From assembly GCF_019195455.1 (NCBI RefSeq), contig NZ_JAIMBW010000001.1:3066001-3130000 (forward strand): DNA of 64,000 bases, written 5' to 3'. The DNA is from Gymnodinialimonas phycosphaerae (GTDB lineage Bacteria; Pseudomonadota; Alphaproteobacteria; Rhodobacterales; Rhodobacteraceae). How positions within the stretch are numbered: position 1 is the first letter of the stretch; the number at the start of each line of letters is the position of its first letter. Shown in pieces: positions 38,053 to 46,127 of this stretch. The notes beneath the pieces were generated by a model. That model made no database searches. It was not told where the DNA came from and worked only from the letters and a program-made list of their open reading frames with translations. The position numbers and the translations under genes were made by a program.

Positions 38053-38065
38053 CCCCACTAGGCGA

Positions 38066-38440
38066 TTAGCCGCAATAGGCGCGCAGAACGGTGCCACGAT
38101 CGTCCGTCGCAAGATTGAGGCGATACGGGCGATAGTCGTACGTCACTACGGTATGAGGCCAGATCACGCGCACGTTTGCGGGCACTGGGGCATGGGTGAT
38201 GTTTTGGCCGATCCAGTAGTACGCATGGGCGGCCCCACAATCATGACCTTGCACGGGCACCGTGTGGCCGCCGGGCAAGGGTTGCGGGTTCCACTGCGTA
38301 CCGCCTGTTGGGTTTTGCGCGACACCGCCCGCAATCGGAAGGGGGCTGAAGATGACGCCAGAATGGCTTTGGGCTGAAGCCACAGCAGGGGTTAGTGCCA
38401 CAACAAGAGCGGCGAAAATTGCTTTTGTAGAAATAGTCAT
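38066..38440 (-). CDS. I78-family peptidase inhibitor-like exported protein
   Basis: A 124-residue exported protein with signal peptide [20 protein letters not shown] (ASAQS cleavage near 24), a Pro/Gly-rich linker and a C-terminal domain [42 protein letters not shown]. The order CGA - IGQ - RVIxPxxxVTxDYRxxRLN - CG is the I78 inhibitor family (Aspergillus elastase inhibitor type). A shorter paralogue lies immediately upstream at 38532-38792. The targets are unknown; protection from secreted proteases is the family idea. Confidence 0.8.
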   Translation of the reverse strand: MTISTKAIFAALVVALTPAVASAQSHSGVIFSPLPIAGGVAQNPTGGTQWNPQPLPGGHTVPVQGHDCGAAHAYYWIGQNITHAPVPANVRVIWPHTVVTYDYRPYRLNLATDDRGTVLRAYCG

Positions 38441-38531
38441 TGGAAAAACTCCGAAGGGTGAAGGGTGTTGAATATGGGCCCTACCTACCAGACCGGACCG
38501 CCTTCTTCACCTAAGGGAACCCTTAGTAAGG

Positions 38532-38792
38532 TTAACCGCAGTAGACCCGCGTGATGCGGTCGGTGTCGTTCACGTCGAAGTTGATCCTCTCAACCCGGTA
38601 GTCCCGCGTCACGATGGTGCCCGGCCTGATCACGCGCTTGGGGTGGTCCAGCTCCAGCATCTCGGCAATCTCGGCACGTTGGCCCACAAGCCCCTGCAAC
38701 CCCGCCGCGCCGCAGAGGTCGGACCCCGCCGTTTGCGCCATGGTCATCACCGGAGCCATCATCAAGGCGACGATCAAGGGGAAACGGGTCAT
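38532..38792 (-). CDS. I78-family peptidase inhibitor-like protein (short paralogue)
   Basis: An 86-residue exported protein with signal peptide MTRFPLIVALMMAPVMTMA, then DLCGAAGLQGLVGQRAEIAE, KRVIRPGTIVTRDYRVERIN, FDVNDTDRITRVYCG. It is the canonical I78 domain, lacking the linker of its downstream neighbour. The start at 38792 is chosen for the signal peptide. A palindrome, CTAAGGG-AA-CCCTTAG, lies right after its stop at 38511-38526, between the two paralogues. The dehydrogenase gene is divergent. Confidence 0.82.
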   Translation of the reverse strand: MTRFPLIVALMMAPVMTMAQTAGSDLCGAAGLQGLVGQRAEIAEMLELDHPKRVIRPGTIVTRDYRVERINFDVNDTDRITRVYCG

Positions 38793-38867
38793 GGTATCCT
38801 CCGTTGCTTTGTATCCGAGATTGTCACAGTCTTGCACAAACACAAGTCTACGGGAGGACACGCAAAA

Positions 38868-39980
38868 ATGCGTACGAGAGCCGCCGTTGCCCTAGAGGCC
38901 GGCAAACCATTGGAAGTGATGGAAGTGAACCTTGACGGCCCGCGCGCCGGTGAGGTGCTGGTCGAAATCAAGGCCACTGGCATTTGCCATACGGACGAAT
39001 TCACCCTCTCCGGCGCGGACCCTGAGGGGCTTTTCCCTGCCATTCTTGGCCATGAAGGCGCCGGCGTGGTGCTGGAGGTCGGCCCCGGCGTGACGTCGTT
39101 GCAGCCCGGAGACCACGTGATCCCACTTTACACGGCGGAGTGTCGGGAGTGTGAATACTGCCTCAACCCCAAGACCAACCTCTGCCAGAAGGTGCGGGCG
39201 ACCCAGGGGCAGGGCCTGATGCCCGATGGATCTTCGCGATTCTCCATGCTCGATGGGACGCCGATCCTGCACTACATGGGATGTTCTACCTTCGCGAACC
39301 ACACCGTGGTGCCCGAGGTGTCGTTGGCGAAAGTCCGCAAGGACGCGCCGTTCGACAAGATCTGCTACATCGGCTGCGGCGTGACCACCGGCATCGGCGC
39401 GGTGATCTACACGGCCAAGGTGGAGATCGGCAGCCGTGCGATTGTCTTCGGCTTGGGCGGTATCGGCCTCAACGTGATCCAGGGCCTGCGCCTTGCGGGC
39501 GCGGATCAGATCGTGGGCGTCGACATCAACCCCGGCAAGGTCGAGATGGCCAAGCGCTTCGGCATGACCGATTTTGTGAACCCCAAGGAGGTCTCCGGTG
39601 ATCTGGTGGGCCACCTTGTTGAACTGACGGGTGGCGGGGCCGATTATACGTTCGATGCCACCGGCAACGTGGACGTGATGCGCACCGCGCTGGAGGCCTG
39701 CCACAAGGGCTGGGGCGAGAGCATCATCATCGGCGTGGCCCCGGCCGGTGCCGAAATCAGCACCCGCCCGTTCCAACTGGTCACCGGCCGCAGCTGGCGC
39801 GGCACGGCCTTTGGCGGCGCGCGCGGGCGCACCGACGTGCCGCAAATCGTGGATTGGTACATGGACGGGAAAATCGAGATCGACCCGATGATCACCCACA
39901 CCCTGACGCTCGACAACATCAACGAAGGTTTCGACCTGATGCACCGCGGCGAGTCCATCCGCTCCGTTGTCGTCTACTGA
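38868..39980 (+). CDS. S-(hydroxymethyl)glutathione dehydrogenase / class III alcohol dehydrogenase
   Basis: Oxidises S-hydroxymethylglutathione to S-formylglutathione in formaldehyde detoxification (FrmA/AdhC type). The 370-residue zinc enzyme shows the catalytic zinc ligands (IKATGICHTDEF, LGHEGAGVVLEVG), structural zinc Cys cluster (AECRECEYCLNPKTNLC), the NAD fold (VFGLGGIGLNVIQG with VGVDINP) and class III residues (GQGLMPDGSSRFS, SWRGTAFGGARGRTDVPQIV). The ATG at 38868 follows GGGAGGACACGC. S-formylglutathione hydrolase, the next step, is at 44671-45504. Confidence 0.95.
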   Translation: MRTRAAVALEAGKPLEVMEVNLDGPRAGEVLVEIKATGICHTDEFTLSGADPEGLFPAILGHEGAGVVLEVGPGVTSLQPGDHVIPLYTAECRECEYCLNPKTNLCQKVRATQGQGLMPDGSSRFSMLDGTPILHYMGCSTFANHTVVPEVSLAKVRKDAPFDKICYIGCGVTTGIGAVIYTAKVEIGSRAIVFGLGGIGLNVIQGLRLAGADQIVGVDINPGKVEMAKRFGMTDFVNPKEVSGDLVGHLVELTGGGADYTFDATGNVDVMRTALEACHKGWGESIIIGVAPAGAEISTRPFQLVTGRSWRGTAFGGARGRTDVPQIVDWYMDGKIEIDPMITHTLTLDNINEGFDLMHRGESIRSVVVY

Positions 39981-40020
39981 CCCGAGATTTACCCATGAGA
40001 ACTTTGTGAAAGGTCCCCAA

Positions 40021-40449
40021 ATGAAACCAACACGTATTCTGACTGCCGCCGCCTTGTCCCTTGCCGCCTCCGGAGCCGCCCAGGCCGAGGGCTGGACGGT
40101 GACGGACTTTTCGTCACTACCCGACCGCGATACCTGCATGAATTACGCGGAAACAACGTTCAATACCTACCGCCAGCGGTTCGGCGGCGACGGATTTACC
40201 GGGCGCTCGAACTGGACCATCGGCGGCTATGACCTGCGTGGCGAAGTGGTGGATGGGTTGTTCATCTGCGCTGACGAAAGCGGCCTCGTGGCGCCGTTCC
40301 TCGTGGTCTACAACGTCGACGACGACAGCGATGCCCGCGAGACGATCGCCGATCGCCTTGGCGATATCTGGGATGAGGTCGTGGACGGAAACGGCGTGCC
40401 CGGCGGCACAGCGCCCACGCCGGTGCCTGCGCCCGGCGGCACGAAGTAA
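40021..40449 (+). CDS. Exported protein of unknown function
   Basis: A 142-residue protein with a signal peptide (MKPTRILTAAALSLAASGAA, cut after AQA) and a mature domain with a Cys pair (RDTCMNYAETTFNTYRQRFG and GLFICADESGLVAPFLVVYN), ending in a Pro-rich tail (APTPVPAPGG). No family is recognised. The ATG is preceded by GAAAGGTCCCCAA. It follows the dehydrogenase by 40 bp and is closed by a strong terminator (40466-40504). Confidence 0.7.
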   Translation: MKPTRILTAAALSLAASGAAQAEGWTVTDFSSLPDRDTCMNYAETTFNTYRQRFGGDGFTGRSNWTIGGYDLRGEVVDGLFICADESGLVAPFLVVYNVDDDSDARETIADRLGDIWDEVVDGNGVPGGTAPTPVPAPGGTK

Positions 40450-40465
40450 GCTCGCAATACTTACA

Positions 40466-40504
40466 CCTTGGGCCGCGCCGCAATGGGGCGGCCCAAGGTT
40501 TCTT
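40466..40504 (+). terminator. Rho-independent terminator
   Basis: An 11-base perfect stem, CCTTGGGCCGC (40466-40476) with GCGGCCCAAGG (40488-40498), is followed by TTTCTTT. It lies only about 14 bases before the next start codon, leaving little room for a separate promoter. Confidence 0.88.
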
Positions 40505-40517
40505 TGGGAATATAGTT

Positions 40518-41684
40518 TTGCGTTCTTTCTGCCTCCTCCCCGCGATTTTTGCGGCACTCTCGTCCCACGCGACCGCCCAAAGCATCGACTATGAAGACCT
40601 GCCCCGTTTCGAACTCGGCCTTCAGGGCGACTTTTCGGAATGGGCACCCTGGGCGTACAGTTCGGTGCAGGCTGAGGGCGGCAATTTCGTCATGACCGTA
40701 CTTGAAGACTGGCACCACTTTGCCCGTGACTACGCGACCAGAGGGACGCCCGACGGGATCAATGTCGCCTTCTGCGGGTTGGCGTTTGCCCCGTTCCAAC
40801 CCAATCCCACCATGGCCCAAGGTGAGGTTATCATTCCCCTTGGCAGTCCCGAACTTGCCAATTCCGCCGTGCAACTGATGAGCGGCGAGATCGAGTGTGA
40901 GGATTTTCTTGCAGAGCGCGCTGCCGCCCCTGCTGGCGCCCCTTTGCCGGTTGTGGCGCCGGTTGCTGACCCACGCGCTGGCGCTCCGCTGGAACTTGGG
41001 GTGCCCGGCGACATCGTCCTCGCCCAACCATCCGCGTTCACGATCGTGGACACCGACGGAGAGAACCTGGTCCTTTTCGCACACCAAGAGTTTCTGCCGG
41101 TCGTCATGGAATACGCGGCCGTCGCGCCGTCGGAAGGCATCAGCATCTCGATTTGCGGCCAGGTATTTGCGCCGTTCAGGCCGTTGGAAAACCTGGGATC
41201 GGGCATGATGGTCATCCCCTTGGGGGATGCGGAAACGGCCCGTCGCGCGGCGGATGTCATGGCCGGAATCGCAACCTGCGATACCTTTGCGGTCGCGGGC
41301 GACGACATCACGATCGAGGACTTGCTGCCAACGCCCTCTGCGACGCTAGCGCCCATATCCGGGCTGACGATATCCAGCCCATCCGACACCTACGAGGCGA
41401 TGACCGAAGAAATCATCGAAGCCCGCGTCGCGGTGTCCCCCTTTACCGGCGGACACGTCATCAACCTGACCTTCGGGCCCGGGCTTGCCCTGTGGTTCGG
41501 CGCGGAGACCGGGGAACATCTGGGCGAGCGCATCGCGCTTTCTGTCTGCGGCGAGGTCATCACAGACCCGACGGTGCAGGAAGCCATAACGGGCGTAGAG
41601 CTACAGATCAGTGGCAGCTTTCAAAAGGCCGAGGCCGAAAACATCGCCGCGCGCATCCGGGGTGACATTCCCTGCGGCGGGTAG
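40518..41684 (+). CDS. Exported protein with two repeats and a SecD-like domain
   Basis: A 388-residue protein with a signal peptide from a TTG start at 40518 (MRSFCLLPAIFAALSSHATA). Two homologous modules follow: one with GINVAFCGLAFAPFQPN and IPLGSPELANSAVQLMSGEI, the other with GISISICGQVFAPFRPL and IPLGDAETARRAADVMAGIA. The C-terminal module (LGERIALSVCGEVITDPTVQ, EAITGVELQISGSFQKAEAE, NIAARIR) resembles the P1 head domain of SecD. There are no membrane helices, so it is not a translocase. The start is uncertain, since the site is weak and a terminator lies just upstream. Confidence 0.65.
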   Translation: MRSFCLLPAIFAALSSHATAQSIDYEDLPRFELGLQGDFSEWAPWAYSSVQAEGGNFVMTVLEDWHHFARDYATRGTPDGINVAFCGLAFAPFQPNPTMAQGEVIIPLGSPELANSAVQLMSGEIECEDFLAERAAAPAGAPLPVVAPVADPRAGAPLELGVPGDIVLAQPSAFTIVDTDGENLVLFAHQEFLPVVMEYAAVAPSEGISISICGQVFAPFRPLENLGSGMMVIPLGDAETARRAADVMAGIATCDTFAVAGDDITIEDLLPTPSATLAPISGLTISSPSDTYEAMTEEIIEARVAVSPFTGGHVINLTFGPGLALWFGAETGEHLGERIALSVCGEVITDPTVQEAITGVELQISGSFQKAEAENIAARIRGDIPCGG

Positions 41685-41738
41685 CGCGTTTCCCTTGCCC
41701 TCGCGATGTGCAACACAGGGCAAAAAGGGGAACTACTC

Positions 41739-42458
41739 ATGGCCAATGATACTCCGCTGCTTGCCGTACTGATCGACGCCGACAACACGTCTCACAAGCA
41801 CGCCCAGGCGATCTTTGAAGAGATCGCGCGGTTTGGGGAGGCATCCGTGCGGCGGATTTACGGGGATTTCAGCTCGACCCACATGAAGGGCTGGTCTGGG
41901 GTGCAGGCGGAATACGGCATCGTACCCCATCACCAGCCCGCCAACACCGTAGGCAAGAACGCGAGCGATATCGCGCTGGTGATCGATGCGATGGACATCC
42001 TGCATTCGGGCCGGTTCGACGGCTTTGTGCTGGTCTCTTCCGACAGCGACTTCACCCGGCTCGCCAGCCGCATCCGCGAACAGGGCCTGGACGTTTACGG
42101 CATCGGCCAACAGAAAACGCCCGAGGCCTTCCGGAAGGCCTGCAAGCGGTTCATCTTCATTGAAAACATTCTGCCGGATCAGCCCAAAGGCACCCCCGCC
42201 GCCAAGCGTGACCCGAAACCGGAAGCCGCCCCCCTGAACGAGGCGCGCGACCTGATCTTCCGCGCCATGGAGGCGATCGAACAGGACGACGATTGGTATT
42301 CACTGGGGCAGCTTGGCCAATACATGACCGCCGCCAATCCCGATTTCGACACGCGGACCTATGGCAAACGCAAGTTGAGCGATCTGGTCGAAAGCCTGAA
42401 AATGCTGGAAGTGAAGCGCGGTCAGGGCAACCAACTGCTGGTGCGGCGCCTGGACTGA
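41739..42458 (+). CDS. NYN-domain nuclease-like protein with C-terminal OST-HTH
   Basis: A 239-residue protein. The NYN/PIN-like domain shows the acidic metal-binding residues in LAVLIDADNTS, NASDIALVIDAMDIL and FVLVSSDSDFTRLASRIREQ, followed by VYGIGQQKTPEAFRKACKRF. A Pro-rich linker leads to a C-terminal OST-HTH/LOTUS-like module (LGQLGQYMTAANPDFDTRTY, GKRKLSDLVESLKMLEVKRG). This architecture suggests RNA binding and cleavage. The ATG at 41739 follows AAAAAGGGGAAC. Its stop shares a base with the downstream acetyltransferase start. Confidence 0.9.
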   Translation: MANDTPLLAVLIDADNTSHKHAQAIFEEIARFGEASVRRIYGDFSSTHMKGWSGVQAEYGIVPHHQPANTVGKNASDIALVIDAMDILHSGRFDGFVLVSSDSDFTRLASRIREQGLDVYGIGQQKTPEAFRKACKRFIFIENILPDQPKGTPAAKRDPKPEAAPLNEARDLIFRAMEAIEQDDDWYSLGQLGQYMTAANPDFDTRTYGKRKLSDLVESLKMLEVKRGQGNQLLVRRLD

Positions 42459-42904
42459 TGCGACTTTGGCTGGCAGAGGCGGCCGAGAAACCAACCCTTG
42501 CCCGTTCCTATGCAGCCTACATGGCCGAGTTGTGCCCCGGCGACGCCACCACCGACGATCCCTACTTCGAGCGGTACTGGCAGGAGCCGTCTGCGCGATT
42601 TCCTTACCGCTTCGGAAACGATGCGCCCCAAGGCTTTGCGTTCGTCCGTATCCCGCAAGAGCCGGACCTCGACTTCGAGATGGCCGAGTTCTGCGTTGAT
42701 CCCGTCCACAGGCAGCAAGGCCTTGGCGTCGCGATCCTGCCGTTGCTGTTCGCGCGGCACCCCGGGCGGTGGGAGGTCTCGGTTCTGATGTCGAATGGGG
42801 CGGGGCTTGCGTTCTGGCCCAAGGCGTTACGCAAAGCGGCTGTTCAAGATCTGCGTATGAAGGAAGATGACATCGCCCGCGATTATCGGTTCACGGCGCA
42901 CTAG
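42458..42904 (+). CDS. GNAT-family acetyltransferase
   Basis: A 148-residue protein. The core FAFVRIPQEPDLDFEMAEFC, VDPVHRQQGLGVAILPLLF and NGAGLAFWPKALRKAAVQDL matches GNAT, with Q-Q-G-L-G as the acetyl-CoA loop. The N-terminal part (YAAYMAELCPGD, DPYFERYWQE) resembles other small bacterial GNATs. The substrate is unknown. It is translationally coupled to the NYN gene (TGATG). The next gene is convergent 3 bp away. Confidence 0.8.
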   Translation: MRLWLAEAAEKPTLARSYAAYMAELCPGDATTDDPYFERYWQEPSARFPYRFGNDAPQGFAFVRIPQEPDLDFEMAEFCVDPVHRQQGLGVAILPLLFARHPGRWEVSVLMSNGAGLAFWPKALRKAAVQDLRMKEDDIARDYRFTAH

Positions 42905-42907
42905 AGC

Positions 42908-43528
42908 CTAGGCCGCGCGAACATAGCGGGCAAGGAACGTGCGCACGGCCTCATCGACGATGCGGTCGATTTCCTCTTCCTTGGGATCTTGCTCGATTCC
43001 GAACATGACTTTCAGCATCAGATCGGTGCGGCACAGTTGCGCCAGTTGATCCGCGGCAAGGTCCGGGTCTTCCACATCCAGAACGGCACGGGCCTTGTCA
43101 CTACACAGGAAACTGCTGATCTTTTCGCCCCAGTGCTTTGGGCCGCTGGCGTAGAAAGCTGTCCCCAGATCCGGGAAACGCTTGGATTCCGCGACGCAGA
43201 CACGGAACATGTCCTGCCCGAAATCGCTGAGCAGGAAGGTGATCAGCTTTTTGCAGATCACGGCGAGCTTTTCCTCGACGCTCAGGCCCTTCTGCTCGAA
43301 CAGCACGTCGACCTCGGACTGCGCGGCGCATTCGGTCTTGAGCACTTCAAGGAACAGGTGCTGTTTGTCGGGGAAGTAGCTGTAAAGCGTTGCCTTCGAC
43401 ACACCCGCATCGCGGGCGATCTCGTCTACTGACGCGCCCTCAAAGCCTTCGCGCATGAAAACAGCACGCGCGCCGGCGATGACCTGGTCGTATTTGCGAC
43501 CTTTCTTGATCTGTAACTCTGCGTTCAT
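42908..43528 (-). CDS. TetR/AcrR family transcriptional regulator
   Basis: A 206-residue repressor. The N-terminal helix-turn-helix is ARAVFMREGFEGASVDEIAR and DAGVSKATLYSYFPDKQHLF; the rest is the helical ligand domain (AVICKKLITFLLSDFGQDMF). The ligand is unknown. It is divergent from an AEC-family carrier, and a short palindrome lies in the gap, so it may control itself and that carrier. The ATG at 43528 gives MNAELQIKKGRKYDQVIAGA. Confidence 0.9.
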   Translation of the reverse strand: MNAELQIKKGRKYDQVIAGARAVFMREGFEGASVDEIARDAGVSKATLYSYFPDKQHLFLEVLKTECAAQSEVDVLFEQKGLSVEEKLAVICKKLITFLLSDFGQDMFRVCVAESKRFPDLGTAFYASGPKHWGEKISSFLCSDKARAVLDVEDPDLAADQLAQLCRTDLMLKVMFGIEQDPKEEEIDRIVDEAVRTFLARYVRAA

Positions 43529-43560
43529 GAAGTGGCGTCTCTCTCCTGACGACTATTGTA

Positions 43561-43572
43561 AACTACTTAGTT
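43561..43572. promoter_or_regulatory. Candidate TetR operator
   Basis: AACTA-CT-TAGTT is a perfect inverted repeat 32 bases upstream of the TetR start in the 117-base divergent gap. Its position and size fit a TetR-type operator, although the arms are only 5 bases. Confidence 0.4.
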
Positions 43573-43645
43573 CAGTTCCGGCAAGATGGTCGTTTGGGCA
43601 ACACGCTTGCTGGACAGCGGCGGGCGCTTGGCATAGCGCTGGAGC

Positions 43646-44584
43646 ATGCTGGAAATCTTCCTGAAGACGCTGCCTTTTTTCGCCTTGATCGCGCTGGGGT
43701 TCCAAGCCTGTCGCACGGGCTTTTTCACGTCCGAGGCGGCGGCCTACCTGACTAAGTTCGTCTTCTACTTCGCGCTGTCGGCCATGCTGTTCCGCTTTGC
43801 GGCGAACCTGTCGCTGTCCGAGATCTTCGATTGGCAGTTCGTGGGGGCGTATCTGTCGGCGTGTTTCGTCGTCTATTTCATCGCCACCGCCGTCGCGATG
43901 ATCCGCAAGCGCCCCGTCGATGAAGCCGCGTTCGAGGCCCAATGCGCCGTGATCGGCAACGTGGGCTTTCTGGGCGTTCCGATGCTTGTGGTGCTTCTGG
44001 GCGAGGCCGCCGCAGGCCCCATCCTGTTGGTGCTGTCGCTGGACTTGATCGTGTTCTCCAGCCTGATCGTAATCATCGTAACAGGATCGCGCGATGGGCG
44101 GATGTCTTTCGGAGTGTTGCGCACGGTCGGGATCGGGTTGCTGAAGAACCCGATGATCGTCTCGATCACCTTGGGCCTTGCCTGGTCCACCACCGGCCTA
44201 GCCGTGCCGGGCCCGGTGAACGAGTTCCTCGCGATCCTGGGGGCGGCGGCCACGCCCGGCGCGCTTTTCGCCATTGGCGCATCGCTGGCAGGAAAATCAG
44301 CCGAGCGGATGTCCGTGGCGGGTTGGCTCACCTTCTGCAAACTGGTCCTGCATCCGGCGGCGGTGGCCGTGGCGGCGCTTTTGATCTTCGATGTGCCCTC
44401 CTACGACGCGGCGGTCATGATCGCGGCGGCCTCCCTTCCGGTGGCGGGCAATGTCTACATTCTGGCGCAACACTACGGCGTGGCACCGCAGCGGGTTTCG
44501 GCGGCGATCCTGATCTCGACCGCTGTGTCGATCCTGACGGTTTCAGCCGTGATTGCGTGGTTGGCGCCGCTATCTGGCGCGTAA
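43646..44584 (+). CDS. AEC-family (auxin efflux carrier-like) transporter
   Basis: A 312-residue membrane protein with about ten helices. Conserved segments are ALIALGFQACRTGFFTSEAA, KFVFYFALSAMLFRFAANLS, CAVIGNVGFLGVPMLVVLLG (the family N-x-G-F-x-G-x-P motif) and ALFAIGASLAGK. Bacterial AEC proteins export organic acids such as malate or malonate. The ATG lies just after GGAGC. It is divergent from the TetR regulator and likely under its control. Confidence 0.88.
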   Translation: MLEIFLKTLPFFALIALGFQACRTGFFTSEAAAYLTKFVFYFALSAMLFRFAANLSLSEIFDWQFVGAYLSACFVVYFIATAVAMIRKRPVDEAAFEAQCAVIGNVGFLGVPMLVVLLGEAAAGPILLVLSLDLIVFSSLIVIIVTGSRDGRMSFGVLRTVGIGLLKNPMIVSITLGLAWSTTGLAVPGPVNEFLAILGAAATPGALFAIGASLAGKSAERMSVAGWLTFCKLVLHPAAVAVAALLIFDVPSYDAAVMIAAASLPVAGNVYILAQHYGVAPQRVSAAILISTAVSILTVSAVIAWLAPLSGA

Positions 44585-44670
44585 ACGTTGCCCAAAGGGA
44601 ACGTAAACGTTGCACCCTGGCCCGGCGCCGCGTTACTCCATGACAAAACAGGTTGGGGAGCATCGAGCCA

Positions 44671-45504
44671 ATGGAAACCATTTCCGAGAACAAGGCCTTC
44701 GGCGGCACACAGGGCGTCTACACGCACAGGTCCGACGCCACGGGCTGTGACATGACATTCGGTGTGTTCATGCCGGGCGAAGCCGTTCATGGCCCGGTGC
44801 CCATCTTGTGGTATCTGTCGGGCCTGACCTGCACCCATGAGAACGCGATGAGCAAGGCGGGTGCCCAGGGCTGGGCCGCCGAGCAGGGCATCGCGGTGAT
44901 TTTCCCCGACACCTCGCCGCGCGGCGAAGGCGTGGCCGATGATCCCGCCTATGACATGGGTCAGGGCGCGGGCTTCTACGTCAACGCGACGCAAAGCCCC
45001 TGGGCGCCGCATTTCAACATGTGGGATTACGTGGTCGATGACCTGCCCGCGCTGGTGTTCAAGAATTTCGCCCTGGATCAGGATCGTCAGGCGATCATGG
45101 GGCACTCGATGGGCGGGCATGGGGCGTTGACCATCGCGATGCGGCATCCGGATCGTTTCACTTCCGTCTCGGCTTTCGCGCCGATCTGCAACCCGACCAA
45201 CAGCGAGTGGGGCCGCACACAGCTGACTGCTTATCTAGGTGAAGATGAAGAGGACTGGGCGCCCCACGATGCCACGCTGCTGATGCACGCGGCGGGCTTT
45301 GACGGGCCGATGCTGATCGACACCGGCACCAACGACCAGTTCGGAGACTTGTTGAAGACCGAGGCGCTGGCCCATGCGGCGACGTTGCGTCGGCAAGAAC
45401 TTCAACTGCGGATGCAGCCCGGCTATGACCACTCCTATTTCTTCGTATCCAGCTTCATGGAAGACCACGTAACCTTCCATGCCGAAGCGCTTTACTCTGC
45501 CTGA
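44671..45504 (+). CDS. fghA: S-formylglutathione hydrolase
   Basis: Hydrolyses S-formylglutathione to formate and glutathione, completing formaldehyde detoxification. The 277-residue alpha/beta hydrolase (esterase D family) has PVLWYLSGLTCTHE-like PILWYLSGLTCTHENAMSKA, DTSPRGEGVADDPAYDMGQG, the nucleophile in AIMGHSMGGHGALTIAMRHP, FAPICNPTNSEWG, and the C-terminal His in MQPGYDHSYFFVSSFMEDHV. The ATG at 44671 matches the family start (METISENKAFGGTQGVYTH). The dehydrogenase of the same pathway is 4.7 kb upstream. Confidence 0.96.
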   Translation: METISENKAFGGTQGVYTHRSDATGCDMTFGVFMPGEAVHGPVPILWYLSGLTCTHENAMSKAGAQGWAAEQGIAVIFPDTSPRGEGVADDPAYDMGQGAGFYVNATQSPWAPHFNMWDYVVDDLPALVFKNFALDQDRQAIMGHSMGGHGALTIAMRHPDRFTSVSAFAPICNPTNSEWGRTQLTAYLGEDEEDWAPHDATLLMHAAGFDGPMLIDTGTNDQFGDLLKTEALAHAATLRRQELQLRMQPGYDHSYFFVSSFMEDHVTFHAEALYSA

Positions 45505-46127
45505 TGGCTGTTGATGCCGTCATCTTCGATATCGGCAACGTTCTGATCGAATGGCAGCCCGAGCGGCACTATGACCGGGTGATCGGTGAGGACCGGCGGC
45601 GCGCGATGTTCGCCGCCGTCGATCTGCATGCTATGAATGACCGTGTGGATCGGGGTGAAAATTTCCGCGACATGGTTGTCGAATGCGCCGAGGCGAACCC
45701 CACGTTCCGCGCCGACATCATGCTGTGGCACGACGATTGGCTGCACATGGCGTCGCCCGTCATTCCCCATTCCGTGTCCCTCCTCCGCCATTTGCGTCGT
45801 CGCAGCGTCCCTGTGTTTGCCCTGTCGAATTTCGGGATCGAGACATTTGATATCGCCAAGCCGGAGTATCCGTTTCTGACGGAGTTCGACCGCGCGTATA
45901 TCTCGGGGCATATGGGCGTGATCAAACCCGATGCCGAGATCTATGCGCGGGTTGAAGCGGATTGTGGCCTAGCGCCCGAGAGGCTGCTGTTCACCGATGA
46001 CCGCGTTGATAATATCGTCGCAGCGGCTGCCCGGGGCTGGCAGACGCACCTGTTCGAAGGCCCGCGGGGATGGGCCGAAAAGCTGGTGGCCGAGGGGCTG
46101 CTTGATGAAAAGGAGGCGGGGCTGTGA
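45504..46127 (+). CDS. HAD-family hydrolase, YihX-like
   Basis: A 207-residue haloacid dehalogenase-fold phosphatase. Motif I is VIFDIGNVLIEWQPERHYD (D-I-G-N, as in the YihX subgroup, not the canonical DxD), motif II PVFALSNFGIETF, motif III region GVIKPDAEIYARV and motif IV LLFTDDRVDNIVAAAARGW. YihX acts on glucose-1-phosphate; the substrate here is unknown. The ATG shares a base with the fghA stop (TGATG) and the stop overlaps the next GTG, so three genes are coupled. Confidence 0.88.
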   Translation: MAVDAVIFDIGNVLIEWQPERHYDRVIGEDRRRAMFAAVDLHAMNDRVDRGENFRDMVVECAEANPTFRADIMLWHDDWLHMASPVIPHSVSLLRHLRRRSVPVFALSNFGIETFDIAKPEYPFLTEFDRAYISGHMGVIKPDAEIYARVEADCGLAPERLLFTDDRVDNIVAAAARGWQTHLFEGPRGWAEKLVAEGLLDEKEAGL

